From Mesorhizobium sp. SARCC-RB16n (GTDB taxonomy: Bacteria; Pseudomonadota; Alphaproteobacteria; Rhizobiales; Rhizobiaceae), in NCBI RefSeq assembly GCF_008520305.1, contig NZ_ML703258.1, forward strand, positions 1 to 64,000: DNA of 64,000 bases, written 5' to 3'. The notes under the pieces are model-generated. The model saw only the letters and a program-made list of their open reading frames with translations, was not told where the DNA came from and did no database searches. Positions within the stretch are counted from its first letter, which is position 1. Each line of letters starts with the position of its first letter. A program made the translations under genes and the position numbers. Positions 10,376 to 17,948 of the stretch are shown piece after piece.

Positions 10376-10610
10376 GCGGCTCCCTTCCTATCCGTTGGCC
10401 CCGCTGCACGCTGCGTCCCTTGGAAACATAGGGCAGCACGAACATATAGAGGCCGCTGAACAGCAAAAGAAAGAGCGGCAGGAGTGGCGAATAGACCACC
10501 CAGGCGGGCGGCTGCTCGAACGCCATGGTGACGAAGTTCGCCGCGACGGTGATCGTGAAAATGATCGACAGCCAGCGATGCGCCTGCCTGATCCATTTGC
10601 TCCAGTCCAA
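10332..10610 (-). CDS. Small two-helix membrane protein
   Basis: A 92-residue protein with two hydrophobic segments (about residues 12-32 and 38-60, including WVVYSPLLPLFLLLFSGLYM) followed by a basic, polar tail. TTG at 10610 is the start, supported by GGGAGG nine bases upstream. Its last 44 bases overlap the start of the DUF1801 gene in another frame. I do not recognise a family beyond a generic small membrane protein. Its position between VOC and DUF1801 genes suggests one transcription unit. Confidence 0.65.
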   Translation of the reverse strand: MDWSKWIRQAHRWLSIIFTITVAANFVTMAFEQPPAWVVYSPLLPLFLLLFSGLYMFVLPYVSKGRSVQRGQRIGREPHGQERAEIEQAHQG

Positions 10611-10652
10611 TGCTACCTCCCGTGAAATGTGCGTGAAACAGACCAGGCGCCG

Positions 10653-11045
10653 CTACCAGCGCGCCAGCTCCGTGATCTGGACGAGATTGCCGCAGCCATC
10701 ATTCACCTGCGCGATGGTCGAGCCGGTCACCTCGGTCGGCGCCATGGCGAAGGCACCGCCATTCGCCTTGATGCGCTCATGGTCGCCCTTGATGTCGTCG
10801 GTGAAGAGCATCAGCGCCGGCTGGCCCTGCTTGAAGATCGCCTGCTGGTAGGCCTTGGCCGCCGGGTTGTCGTTCAGCGCCAGCTGCAATTCGGTTCCGT
10901 CGGGTTCTTCGGCCGAGACGACCGTCAGCCAGCGGAACGGACCGTTGCTGAAATCGGCTTTCTTGGTGAAGCCCAGTACGCCGGTGTAGAAGGCGAGCGC
11001 CTTTTCCTGATCGTCGACATAGATGCTGGTCAGTTTGAGTTTCAT
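10653..11045 (-). CDS. VOC family (glyoxalase/bleomycin resistance-like) protein
   Basis: A 130-residue vicinal-oxygen-chelate protein with two beta-alpha-beta-beta-beta modules. The opening is SIYVDDQEKALAFYTGVLGF, the first module ends ELQLALND, and the second contains ALMLFTDDIKGDHERIKANG and the closing DGCGNLVQITEL. The position usually occupied by a metal-binding His at the N-terminus is not obviously filled, so a catalytic role is uncertain. GGAGAAA precedes the ATG. It is downstream of the ArsR-SRPBCC pair. Such ArsR-SRPBCC-VOC-DUF1801 groupings recur in alphaproteobacteria. Confidence 0.87.
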   Translation of the reverse strand: MKLKLTSIYVDDQEKALAFYTGVLGFTKKADFSNGPFRWLTVVSAEEPDGTELQLALNDNPAAKAYQQAIFKQGQPALMLFTDDIKGDHERIKANGGAFAMAPTEVTGSTIAQVNDGCGNLVQITELARW

Positions 11046-11120
11046 CGCTGTTTCTCCATGGGTTTTCTGGCGGAGAACCGCCCTGTAAAATTGCTGTGTG
11101 GCTTGCCTGGCCGAGAGGCC

Positions 11121-11552
11121 TCAGTCCGTCCGCGCCAGAAGCTCTTCCAGCTTCTCCAGGAATTGCGGCCACCCCACCTTGGCGCCGCCATAGGCCCGTC
11201 TCTGGTCGGGCCGGAAACCGGCCTGCTCCATGCGCAGATGGGTTCCCGTCGGCGTCGGAGTGAGCGTGAAAGTCACCACGCTCCTGAGATCGAAGGCCGG
11301 ATCCTGGTGCGCGAGGTTCCAGCTGTAGGACAGCGTCCTGTGCGGCTCGACGGCGAGCACCTCGCAGTCCAGCACGCCGCCCCAGTCGCCGCTGAGGTTG
11401 AAGCGATGGCCGACGACGGGATTGAAATCATTCTTCATCAGCCACTCCTCGATCAGATGCGGTTGCGTCAGCGCGCGCCAGAGTTTTTCAGGCGGATGGG
11501 AGATTTCCCGCTCGACCACGACAGTGCGGGTCTCCTTGGCACTATCGTTCAC
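11121..11552 (-). CDS. SRPBCC (AHSA1-like START) domain protein
   Basis: A 143-residue AHSA1/CalC-type protein with the helix-grip fold, a hydrophobic-ligand pocket. The REISHPPEKLWRALTQPHLI opening, EVLAVEPHRTLSYSW and the C-terminal GWPQFLEKLEELL helix are diagnostic. GTG at 11552 is preferred because it overlaps the ArsR stop (GTGA) and has GAGGA at the right distance. The longer frame to 11627 lies inside the ArsR gene. Translational coupling to ArsR implies regulation by it. The ligand is unknown. Confidence 0.88.
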   Translation of the reverse strand: MNDSAKETRTVVVEREISHPPEKLWRALTQPHLIEEWLMKNDFNPVVGHRFNLSGDWGGVLDCEVLAVEPHRTLSYSWNLAHQDPAFDLRSVVTFTLTPTPTGTHLRMEQAGFRPDQRRAYGGAKVGWPQFLEKLEELLARTD

Positions 11553-11872
11553 TGGTCCATCCTCTTGAGTAAATCCTCGAGGTCGTCGAACCGGCTCACC
11601 CAGAACCCCGCCATCTCCCGCGTCCACTCCATCAGCGGCGCCAGCGCGCCGAGCTGCGCGCTGTAATGCGTCTGGCGGCCTTCATGGCGATCACGCACCA
11701 GCCCGGCGTGCTTGAGCACGCCCAGGTGCTTCGACACCGCCGGTTGCGAGACGCCGGACTGGCTCGTCAGTGCCCCGACCGTCTGCTCTCCCTGCCGGCA
11801 CAGCCGCTCGAAGATCGCCCGCCTGGTCGGGTCGGCGAGCGTCCTGAAGAGCATGTCATGAGCATCCGGCAT
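11549..11872 (-). CDS. ArsR family transcriptional regulator
   Basis: A 107-residue winged helix-turn-helix protein of the ArsR/SmtB family (LADPTRRAIFERLCRQGEQTV, SGVSQPAVSKHLGVLKHAGLV, then a DRHEGRQTHY wing). It lacks a cysteine metal-binding box, and belongs to the subgroup usually paired with SRPBCC genes and not with metal resistance. Its last 4 bases overlap the SRPBCC start. It probably represses its own operon (SRPBCC, VOC, membrane protein, DUF1801 genes) in response to an unidentified signal. Confidence 0.9.
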   Translation of the reverse strand: MPDAHDMLFRTLADPTRRAIFERLCRQGEQTVGALTSQSGVSQPAVSKHLGVLKHAGLVRDRHEGRQTHYSAQLGALAPLMEWTREMAGFWVSRFDDLEDLLKRMDQ

Positions 11873-11968
11873 CCGAGATCGATAACCCGTTGGCTATTGG
11901 TTGACGTATAACCGCAGGGATATATGTTTGTCAAGCGGAAGATTGGAGTGTCCTGAATCCGGTGACGG

Positions 11969-12688
11969 CTAGATGGTGGCGTGGCTACGCCCGATCTCCT
12001 GCGCCACCAGTTCCTGCAACTGCCACAGATTGCGGTCGCGGATGCCGCAGGCGTCGAGATGGCGGATTGTCTCGAACAGATATTCAGCGCCCGAGCCCCA
12101 ATGGCCGACGGCTCTGGCCAGCGTAGCCGCGACCGCAGGCTTGTCGAGCTTGCCGGCATAGCGCGGATTGGCGGGATCGACGACGAAGCCGAGCGCCTGG
12201 CTCATCCCGCCTTCGGTGCTCACCCGCAGCCAGCGCGGCACGTTGACGGCGGGCAGGATGGTCATTTCGCGGCGCAGCAGCGCTTCCAGATTGGCGGCAA
12301 CCGGTTCGGCGATTTCGAACACCATGCCCTGGCATTGGCCGCCACGGTCGAGCGCCATCATCAGCCCGGGCTGATCGAGCGTGCCGCGAAAGCGCTGCAC
12401 GGTGAAGCAGAACGACCGGTGCCAGCCCCGCGCCACCGCCCGTTCGCCACCCCTCACCTCCCCTGCCGGCTTCCACAGCAGCGAGCCATAGGCGAACAGT
12501 TTCAGCGGCCCGGCTGGTGCCGAGGCCAGGATCTCGTCACGAAAACGCGCATAATCGGCGTCGCGCATATAGACCATGCCCGGCGTCGGCCCGGCATCCT
12601 CGACCGTGCGCAGCGTGCGCGTCACCAGCGCCTCGGTCAGCGCCATCGGCGCCTTGCGCGGCGGTGCGGCGGAAATGGCCTTGCTCAT
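11969..12688 (-). CDS. ChaC-like gamma-glutamylcyclotransferase
   Basis: A 239-residue protein of the ChaC family, which splits glutathione into 5-oxoproline and Cys-Gly. The substrate-binding opening FAYGSLLWKP is present, followed by GWHRSFCFTVQRFRG, the LDRGGQCQGMVFEI strand and the REMTILPAVNVPRWLRV segment. ATG at 12688 follows GGGAGCG; the frame continues upstream to 12739 without a ribosome site. Residues 1-45 are an N-terminal extension rich in Ala and Pro. It is monocistronic and would act in cytosolic glutathione turnover. Confidence 0.87.
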   Translation of the reverse strand: MSKAISAAPPRKAPMALTEALVTRTLRTVEDAGPTPGMVYMRDADYARFRDEILASAPAGPLKLFAYGSLLWKPAGEVRGGERAVARGWHRSFCFTVQRFRGTLDQPGLMMALDRGGQCQGMVFEIAEPVAANLEALLRREMTILPAVNVPRWLRVSTEGGMSQALGFVVDPANPRYAGKLDKPAVAATLARAVGHWGSGAEYLFETIRHLDACGIRDRNLWQLQELVAQEIGRSHATI

Positions 12689-12777
12689 CCTTGCGCTCCC
12701 AGCCTTGCCGCCATCTTGCCGAAGCTGGGAGATTCTCAAGAGGGCCTCCTTGCGACCGGCGCCAAATCCGCCGGCTA

Positions 12778-12832
12778 GAGCATGATGCCGAAAAGTGTGA
12801 AGCGGTTTTCGGACGACATTATGCTCTATCTA
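12778..12832. repeat. Rhizobial intergenic palindrome
   Basis: The element AGAGCATGATGCCGAAAAGT...ACTTTTCGG-type arms with GCGGTTTTCGGACGACATTA is the familiar Rhizobiales extragenic repeat with partial dyad symmetry. Related copies occur at about 6727-6765 and 46257-46300 in this window. Confidence 0.6.
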
Positions 12833-12881
12833 TCTGACTTAGAGGCGGGCGTGCGCGTCCCGCGCGCCCGGCAGCTCTGTT

Positions 12882-13403
12882 CTAGTGCTTGGTGCCCTTG
12901 CCGCCGATGGGGATGCGCTTGGCCTTGTTCTGCGCTTTCTCGGATTTCGGCAAGCTCACGGACAGGACGCCGTTGCGGAAATCGGCGGCGATCTTGTCCT
13001 CCACGACTTCGAAGCCGATCGGGATACGACGTTCGAAGCGGCCGTAGAACCGCTCGGAGAACTGACGGTCCTTGTCCTCGGTTTCGGCGTGTTTTTCGCC
13101 GCGCAACGTCAGGACGCCGTCATCGAGCAGCACTTCGACGTCCTTCTCCTCCATGCCAGGTATCTCGGCTGTCACGCGGAACTCCTTGTCCGTTTCGGAG
13201 ATTTCCACGCTGGGCCAACCGGTGCCGGCCAAAGAGAACCTGCCCATGGAAGGAAGCCGCGAATCGAAGCCCCGGAACATGTCGTCGACCAGGCGGCTCA
13301 TTTCACGATGCAGACCCATGAAGGGGTCCCGGTCGCCTTCGCGAAAGAGGGTCGCGGACTGGCTGGTGTCGCGGCTCCACGGCATGAGATCACGAATGGT
13401 CAT
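12882..13403 (-). CDS. Hsp20 family small heat-shock protein
   Basis: A 173-residue ATP-independent holdase chaperone. The alpha-crystallin domain runs from about residue 60 to 155 (WPSVEISETDKEFRVTAEIP, VEVLLDDGVLTLRGEKH, FYGRFERRIPIG, then the conserved A-D-F-R-N-G-V-L-S-V-S-L-P). The tail carries an I-P-I motif for oligomerisation. ATG at 13403 with AAGGAG is chosen; the frame runs on to 13580 but has no ribosome site there. Regulation by heat is expected for the family. I could not identify a ROSE-type thermometer with confidence in the leader. Confidence 0.93.
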   Translation of the reverse strand: MTIRDLMPWSRDTSQSATLFREGDRDPFMGLHREMSRLVDDMFRGFDSRLPSMGRFSLAGTGWPSVEISETDKEFRVTAEIPGMEEKDVEVLLDDGVLTLRGEKHAETEDKDRQFSERFYGRFERRIPIGFEVVEDKIAADFRNGVLSVSLPKSEKAQNKAKRIPIGGKGTKH

Positions 13404-13848
13404 TGCATTTCTCCTTTCTTGATCCTGTTTCTGGTACGCTTGCATACTCTGGCTGCCATGCTCCGGGGGGACAATGCGCCGTCTGACGCAGGCATCGCTG
13501 CCGACCCCGTTTGCGCTCGCTGTTTTCGCTCTGCTTTTGGTCCGATCCGCTCCACCTTTGGGACCGCCCTTGCCGGTCACGCGTCTCGCGAGGCGTCATC
13601 GCCTCCCGTGTCCGATGGTCACCAGACCATCGCCCGACGCGCCGCCATGAAGCGTGCACGCGCCTGGACCGGCCATCTGCGCCGGCATGGTCGATTTGGG
13701 CTTCATTGCGGTGGGGTCAAGACATGGTAATGCAATGTGATCGACGCCACTGTTCGAAATGGAGTGGGACTAAAAATCAAAGCTCCACGCCGCGGTCGTC
13801 ATGGAACGAGATCGCTCCAGGAACGTTTCATCCAGTTGGGAGGAAGCC
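13404..13848. other. Divergent intergenic region (Hsp20 / DUF2270)
   Basis: A 445-base gap between divergent genes. It should hold the heat-shock gene promoter and leader and the promoter of the DUF2270-antiporter unit. The stretch 13690-13800 is less GC-rich. No operator could be assigned. Confidence 0.4.
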
Positions 13849-14541
13849 ATGAACGATGCGCCGGCAACGCCCGTCGGCAGGACGCTTTCGCCAGGCGAAC
13901 TGGTGACGGTGATGTCCCATTTCCATCGCGCCGAGATCGCACGCATGGCCGGCTGGCGCGACCGGATAGATCGAACCAGCAACTGGGCGATTACCGTTGT
14001 CGCGGCGATGCTGTCGGTGTCGTTGTCGACGGCCAGCGCCCACCACGGCGTGCTGCTTTTCGCCATGCTGCTGGTGATGCTGTTGCTGTGGATCGAGGCT
14101 CGCCGCTATCGCTTCTTCGATGTCTACCGCGCTCGCGTGCGCCAGTTCGAGCGCCACTATTTCGCACAGATCTTTTCCCCGCAGCCGGATTTTGCCTCCG
14201 ACTGGCTGCTGGTCATCGGCGAAAGCCTGCGCACGCCTAAATTCCTGGTTTCGCAGCGGGTGGCGCTGGTGCGCCGTTTGCGCCGCAACTACATCCACCT
14301 GATGCTGATCCTGCTACTTGCCTGGATCCTCAAACTGTCGACTCCGAGCCTGCTTGACAAAGCCGCACCGGTCGGCTTCGTCGGTACATTGCGCGAGGCC
14401 GTCAACGCCGCAGCCTTGGGTCCCGTTCCCGGCATGGTCATCGTCGCGCTGGTCGTGCTCCTCTATGCCGGGCTGCTGGCCGCCGCTTTCCTGACACCCG
14501 GCGATGACGGCGAACTTTCCTTTGGCGACGTCCACGTCTGA
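13849..14541 (+). CDS. DUF2270 integral membrane protein
   Basis: A 230-residue protein of the DUF2270 family. After a hydrophilic start (residues 1-50, with HFHRAEIARMAGWRDRIDRT) there are two close hydrophobic helices at about 52-90 (IEARRYRFFDVYRARVRQFE follows), a cytoplasmic middle, and two more helices near 155-170 and 195-220. ATG at 13849 has GGGAGGAAG upstream. It lies 117 bases before the antiporter gene on the same strand. Function unknown. Its stop codon sits within a 23-base tandem duplication. Confidence 0.82.
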   Translation: MNDAPATPVGRTLSPGELVTVMSHFHRAEIARMAGWRDRIDRTSNWAITVVAAMLSVSLSTASAHHGVLLFAMLLVMLLLWIEARRYRFFDVYRARVRQFERHYFAQIFSPQPDFASDWLLVIGESLRTPKFLVSQRVALVRRLRRNYIHLMLILLLAWILKLSTPSLLDKAAPVGFVGTLREAVNAAALGPVPGMVIVALVVLLYAGLLAAAFLTPGDDGELSFGDVHV

Positions 14542-14567
14542 CATCTGGCGACGTCCACGTCTGACAT
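14523..14567. repeat. 22-base tandem duplication across a stop codon
   Basis: The sequence TGGCGACGTCCACGTCTGAC plus AT occurs twice, at 14523-14544 and 14546-14567, separated by one base (period 23). The first copy encodes the last codons and the stop of the DUF2270 gene, and the second lies just downstream. Confidence 0.9.
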
Positions 14568-14658
14568 TGACTTCGATTTCTTGATGACAAACGGCTGCAA
14601 CGCAAACGCCAGCCGCGCGTTGTGATGGTCAGTCCGTCGCGGCGTCTTGAGGGAATCC

Positions 14659-16992
14659 ATGAACCGGCAACCGGCAACGAGGTCACGCGCCGCTGTGGCC
14701 GCTCTTCTGCTCGCCGTCCTCGCCCTGGTTCCGGCAAGCCACGCGCTGGCCGCGCAGCCGGCCGGTCACGCCTCGGGCATGGGCGGCTCGGCGGAGGGGC
14801 TGTTCGTCGCCGAAATCGTGCTCCTGCTTCTGGTCGGGCGCGGGCTGGGCGAAATCTTCCAGCGCTACCGCCAGCCGGCGATCATGGGCCAGCTGATCGG
14901 CGGCATCCTGCTCGGACCGTCGCTGTTCGGTTGGCTCTGGCCCGACGCGCAGCACCTGATCTTTTCCACCGATCCGGCGCAGAAAAGCATGATCGATGCC
15001 GTCTCGCAGCTCGGCATCCTGCTCCTCCTCCTGCTCACCGGCATGGAGACGGACCTGCGCCTCGTTCGCCGGGTAGGTGCGGCCTGCTTCTCGATCTCGA
15101 TCACTGGCGTCGTCCTGCCCTTTGCCTGCGGCTTCGCGCTGGCGCAGGTGCTGCCGGATTCCCTTCTGCCCGAGCCGACCGAGCGCATCGTCGCCGGACT
15201 GTTCCTCGGCACGGCGCTGTCGATCTCCTCGGTCAAGATCGTCGCCATGGTGGTGCGCGAAATGAACTTCATGCGCCGCAATCTCGGCCAGATCATCGTC
15301 TCCTCCGCCATCATCGAGGACACGTTCGGCTGGCTGATCATCGCCGTCACCTTCGGCATCGCCACCAATGGCAGCCTGCAGGTGCTGCCATTGGTGCTGA
15401 CGGTCGCCGAAGTGGCGCTGTTCATGCTGGTCTCCTTCACCATCGGCCGCCGCCTGGTGTTCACCCTGATCCGCTGGAGCAACGATTCCTTCCGCAGCGA
15501 ATACGCCGTCATATCGGTCATCCTGATCATCATGGGCGTGATGGCGCTGATCACCAACCTGATCGGCGTGCACACCGTGCTCGGCGCCTTCGTCGCCGGC
15601 ATACTGGTCGGGGAATCGCCGATCTTGTCCGACCACATCGAAGGCCAGTTGCGCGGCGTCATCACGGCGCTGTTCATGCCGGTGTTCTTCGGCATGGCCG
15701 GCCTGTCCGCCGACCTCACCGTGCTTGCCGACCCGACGCTGGCGCTGCTGACGCTGGCGCTGGTGCTGATCGCCAGCATCGGCAAATTCTCGGGCGCCTT
15801 CCTCGGCGGCCGGCTGGCCGGCATGTCGCTGAAGGAGTCGATCGCCGTCGGCAGCGCCATGAACGCGCGCGGCTCGACAGAGGTCATCGTCGCCTCGATC
15901 GGCCTGTCGATGAACATCCTCTCCCACAATCTGTTCACGATGATCGTCACCATGGCCGTCATCACCACGCTGGCCATGCCGCCAATGCTGCGCTGGGCGC
16001 TCGGCCGGCTGCCGGTCGGCGATGCGGAAAAGCAGCGCGTCGACCGCGAACTGCTCGACGAGCGCGGCTTCGTCTCCAAGCTCGAGCGCCTGCTGCTGCT
16101 CGTCGACGACAGCCCGGTCGGCAAGTTCACCGCCTATCTCGCCGGTCTGGTCGGCGGCGGCAGCGGCATGCCGACCACGCTGCTCCACCTCGAAGGCGGG
16201 AAGCTGCCCGGCCCTGCCCGCGACAAAGGTTCCGAGCGGGCCTCGCAGCAGGTCAAGAAAGGGGCGGCCAGAAGCGCCAGGGCTGTCCGCAAGGCCGAGG
16301 ATACGCCCGTCGACAAGGTCCACCTGACGGCCCGCACCGAGATCGAGGCCACCACGGAGACGATCGCCGCGGAAGCGCGCAAGGGCTACGGCCTGCTGCT
16401 GGTCGGGCTGGACAACGCGCTGACCGACAAGGGCACCTTCAGCGGCACGCTGAACGATATCACCAGCGGCTTCGACGGCCCGCTCTGCCTGGTGCTGAAC
16501 GGTGCCAAATCCAGCGGCAAAATGCCGTTGCTGCGCACCAGTGCGACCATTCTGGTTCCCGTCAACGGCACCGAAGTCGCGCGGCGCGCGGCCGAGTTCG
16601 CGCTCGCCCTGGCGCGGCCGCACCGGGCCCGCGTGAAAGCCCTCTATGTCTCGCAGGCCCGCAAGGGCAGCCCGCCGAGCTCGGTTTCACACCGCCGCGA
16701 GGAGGCCGTGCTCAAGGATGTCGCCGATCTCGCCGATCGCTATGGCGTCGCCGTCGAGACCGCTATCAGGACGCGCGCCACGCCCGACAGGGCGATCGCC
16801 AGGGAGGTGGCCAAGGGCGCCGCCATGGTGGTGATGGGCGTCACGCAGCGGCCGGGCGAAGAGCTGTTCTTCGGCGACACGGCGACCGCGGTGCTGGCCG
16901 CCGTCGCCTGCCCGGTCGTGCTTCTGGCCAGCGACCGCGTCAGGCGAGCCGAAGCCGGCGCCGAGGAGGCGACAGCCGGGACCAGCGCCTGA
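14659..16992 (+). CDS. Cation/proton antiporter with C-terminal Usp-like domain
   Basis: A 777-residue CPA2-type (Kef-like) monovalent cation/H+ exchanger. A signal-like N-terminus ending ASHALA is followed by the Na/H-exchanger domain with about twelve helices (residues ~50-440). It includes RQPAIMGQLIGGILLGPSLF, the conserved helix start TAL-S-I-S-S-V-K-I, and GVHTVLGAFVAGILVGE. A long soluble region follows. Residues ~560-620 look like a degenerate Usp half and ~625-770 like a Usp domain (ATILVPVNGTEVARRAAEFA, ending VACPVVLLAS), though the usual G-2x-G-9x-G-S/T loop is only partly kept. ATG 14659 with GAGGGAA is used. Role: ion or pH homeostasis. Confidence 0.9.
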   Translation: MNRQPATRSRAAVAALLLAVLALVPASHALAAQPAGHASGMGGSAEGLFVAEIVLLLLVGRGLGEIFQRYRQPAIMGQLIGGILLGPSLFGWLWPDAQHLIFSTDPAQKSMIDAVSQLGILLLLLLTGMETDLRLVRRVGAACFSISITGVVLPFACGFALAQVLPDSLLPEPTERIVAGLFLGTALSISSVKIVAMVVREMNFMRRNLGQIIVSSAIIEDTFGWLIIAVTFGIATNGSLQVLPLVLTVAEVALFMLVSFTIGRRLVFTLIRWSNDSFRSEYAVISVILIIMGVMALITNLIGVHTVLGAFVAGILVGESPILSDHIEGQLRGVITALFMPVFFGMAGLSADLTVLADPTLALLTLALVLIASIGKFSGAFLGGRLAGMSLKESIAVGSAMNARGSTEVIVASIGLSMNILSHNLFTMIVTMAVITTLAMPPMLRWALGRLPVGDAEKQRVDRELLDERGFVSKLERLLLLVDDSPVGKFTAYLAGLVGGGSGMPTTLLHLEGGKLPGPARDKGSERASQQVKKGAARSARAVRKAEDTPVDKVHLTARTEIEATTETIAAEARKGYGLLLVGLDNALTDKGTFSGTLNDITSGFDGPLCLVLNGAKSSGKMPLLRTSATILVPVNGTEVARRAAEFALALARPHRARVKALYVSQARKGSPPSSVSHRREEAVLKDVADLADRYGVAVETAIRTRATPDRAIAREVAKGAAMVVMGVTQRPGEELFFGDTATAVLAAVACPVVLLASDRVRRAEAGAEEATAGTSA

Positions 16993-17004
16993 TGCCCCAC
17001 AGTG

Positions 17005-17148
17005 CTACAGGCCGAAGAACTGCCGCCCGATCATGTAGCCCAGCGCCGCCGCGACCAGCGGAAACAGCGCCGGCGCGACCTTGCCGAAAAAGGAGACGCT
17101 TATGTCCTTGGGCGGCACATAGCGTCCATTGCCGAGATTCTTGGTCAT
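17005..17148 (-). CDS. Small membrane protein, 47 residues
   Basis: A short frame from ATG 17148 to TAG 17005 on the minus strand, which reads MTKNLGNGRYVPPKDISVSF and then one hydrophobic helix (VAPALFPLVAAALGYMIG) before ending RQFFGL. GGGG lies about 8 bases before the ATG. The codon use has the strong GC3 bias of real genes here. One transmembrane segment with a polar N-terminus is typical of small membrane proteins. It is convergent with the antiporter gene. No family recognised. Confidence 0.55.
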   Translation of the reverse strand: MTKNLGNGRYVPPKDISVSFFGKVAPALFPLVAAALGYMIGRQFFGL

Positions 17149-17250
17149 TGCGTACCCCGAAAATTAGCAGATGCTTATTGACGCATGGCCGAATTAACGG
17201 ATTGCAAATAAATTCGATCGAATAGCCGACCATTCCATGCGACCCACAGC

Positions 17251-17354
17251 CTAAAGCGCGTCGCATCGAAACGGATTCAGGCGACGCGCTTTAGGTCTTT
17301 GTTTTTATGCATGTCGTCTTCCCAAAACCGAGGTCACTTTTGGGCGACATGCAT
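17251..17354. repeat. Two adjacent rhizobial palindromes
   Basis: CTAAAGCGCGTCGC (17251-17264) pairs perfectly with GCGACGCGCTTTAG (17281-17294). Directly after it, ATGCATGTCG...CCCAAAA (from 17307) pairs with TTTTGGG-CGACATGCAT (to 17354). Both are classic Rhizobiales extragenic palindromes. The whole 17149-17455 gap (307 bases) holds nothing else recognisable apart from the presumed promoter of the downstream gene. Confidence 0.75.
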
Positions 17355-17455
17355 TATTTGTCGCCGATCTAGGCGCAGGCCGCACCGGCTACAGACAAGC
17401 CGCCCGGGCTTCGGCTAGAGTTTCCGCCAGACGCCACATAAGGGGGAGCATCGAG

Positions 17456-17902
17456 ATGAGCGAAGCCAATTCAACGCCGGCCGGGCAGCCCAGCCCCGCC
17501 AATCCAAGACCGCTCGCGGAGATCGCCAGCTACCACGCCCATATCTACTATGACGGACAGGCCGAGCGGCAGCACGCCGAACGGCTGCGCCAGCGCATCG
17601 CCGAACGTTTCCGCGTGCGCCTCGGCAACTGGCACGACGGACCGGTCGGCCCGCACGGGCAGGCCATGTACCAGGTCTCCTTCGCCACCGGGATTTTCGC
17701 CACGCTGGTGCCATGGCTGATGCTGAACCACCAGGGCCTGAGCATCCTCATCCACCCCAACACCACCAACCCCAAGCGCGACCACCTGGTCGACCCGATC
17801 TGGATCGGCCGGGCGTTGGAGGTGCATGGCGAGGTGCTTGGCGAGGAGCATGAGGCGGAAGAGGCGCTGGAGGTGAATACGGAGCCGACGCTGGGGGCGT
17901 GA
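17456..17902 (+). CDS. DOPA 4,5-dioxygenase family protein
   Basis: A 148-residue protein of the DOPA-dioxygenase family, small metal-dependent extradiol ring-cleaving enzymes. Conserved His residues are visible in IASYHAHIYYD, NWHDGPVGPHG and NHQGLSILIHPNTTN, and the FATLVPWLMLNH core matches the family. ATG 17456 follows GGGGGAG-like sequence. The reaction would open a catechol. The natural substrate in bacteria is usually unknown. It lies 46 bases before an ornithine-cyclodeaminase-family gene, with which it is probably co-transcribed. Confidence 0.88.
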   Translation: MSEANSTPAGQPSPANPRPLAEIASYHAHIYYDGQAERQHAERLRQRIAERFRVRLGNWHDGPVGPHGQAMYQVSFATGIFATLVPWLMLNHQGLSILIHPNTTNPKRDHLVDPIWIGRALEVHGEVLGEEHEAEEALEVNTEPTLGA

Positions 17903-17948
17903 GTGCCCGCGCTGAGTGGCCGTTTGGCCCTCGCAGGTTTGATGAACC

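Noticed and set aside
13404-13500. ROSE-type RNA thermometer before the Hsp20 gene
   Set aside because: I could not form the required hairpin with the ribosome site; evidence insufficient.
14683-16623. 646-residue frame opposite the antiporter
   Set aside because: His/Gln/Asp-rich composition typical of antisense to GC-rich genes; the plus-strand antiporter is clearly real.
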